Shown: positions 63,906-64,000 of the stretch, one piece after another
Numbering within the stretch: the stretch's first letter is position 1
How the letters are laid out: each line of letters starts with the position of its first letter
DNA from: Vigna angularis
Lineage: Eukaryota; Streptophyta; Magnoliopsida; Fabales; Fabaceae
Reading direction: 5' to 3'
Assembly: GCF_016808095.1 (NCBI RefSeq)
Contig: NC_068971.1
Span: 23,300,501-23,364,500 of the forward strand
Length of the DNA stretch: 64,000 nt
Notes under the pieces: model-generated
The model's database searches: none
The model's input: only the letters and a program-made list of their open reading frames with translations
Told to the model about the DNA's origin: nothing
Made by a program: the position numbers and the translations under genes

Positions 63906-64000
63906 ATGGTGACCACGAGAAAAATGAGCATGGACGATCTAGTGGAGATGATTAGAATGTTACAGTAGAGGATGAACGAGATGCAGCAACACCATGATGA
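63906..64000 (+). pseudogene. Gag start of the Tat-like Gypsy, with an early stop; cut by the window edge
   Basis: The ATG at 63906 is 20 bp after the primer site and reads MVTTRKMSMDDLVEMIRMLQ, then TAG at 63966-63968, then RMNEMQQHHD in the same frame. The methionine/glutamine-rich helix resembles the Gag N-terminus of Tat-type elements. The TAG is probably a CAG-to-TAG change. The rest lies outside the window. Confidence 0.65.

Overview
The window is plant nuclear DNA, very AT-rich between genes, with intron-containing genes and a dense nest of plant transposons. The retroelement types (a SIRE-type Sirevirus, a Tekay-like Ty3/Gypsy, several Ty1/Copia families) and a recurring TAATCGATTA-type palindrome suggest a eudicot, most likely a legume of the Phaseolus/Vigna/soybean group. 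That taxon call is inference. I see only one intact ordinary host gene: a G-type lectin S-receptor-like kinase on the minus strand at 8187-10580. Nearly everything else is mobile DNA, relics, gene fragments carried by transposons, and simple repeats.

Layout. 1-4190: a decayed Mutator-like element (MULE) with a broken transposase (+) and a convergent, broken GRF-zinc-finger gene (-) next to a terminal-repeat-like end. 4448-5149: a diverged direct repeat and an (AT)n tract. 8187-10641: the receptor kinase and its TATA box. 12337-13283 and 31014-31490: an AT-rich tandem repeat (unit about 340 bp) split by a Ty3/Gypsy element (13284-31008, target duplication AATAG). That Gypsy is split inside its reverse transcriptase by a young Sirevirus (17234-26076, target duplication GTTAC, two 1094-bp LTRs with 4 mismatches). 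33276-33870: a glycine decarboxylase P-protein fragment. 34150-46225: a decayed minus-strand Copia. A 6.9-kb PIF/Harbinger transposon (34236-41150, duplication TAA) sits in its 3' LTR, and a TRIM-like LTR fragment sits in its RT. 46232-47690: two more relics of the same Copia group. 49780-53198: non-coding LTR-like debris with a 56-bp minisatellite. 53640-58024: two Copia copies tail to tail, forming a long inverted repeat. 59755-61115: a non-autonomous CACTA-like element. 61219-62580: a Pack-MULE-like element with an F-box fragment. 63427-64000: the 5' LTR, primer site and broken gag start of a Tat-like Gypsy.

Most interesting signal. The Sirevirus carries a third gene (23518-24651) after pol. 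Its own promoter-like region holds a strict module of 14-bp palindromes (GTTAATCGATTAAC) arranged P-7-PP-7-P. The same 70-bp module occurs twice in each LTR. A recognisable homologue of that third gene lies in the unrelated PIF/Harbinger element (about 34801-35956). Upstream of its transposase, that element has its own pairs of a related near-palindrome (GTAACCGATTAC). Both proteins have a basic N-terminus, a conserved core, an acidic patch and a C-terminal coiled coil. I suggest, as inference only, that this family is a transposon-encoded nuclear factor acting through these arrays, for example a self-regulator or an anti-silencing factor.

The PIF/Harbinger also appears to keep complete spliced frames for both core proteins (417-aa transposase, 344-aa Myb/SANT-like protein), so it may be, or recently have been, autonomous.
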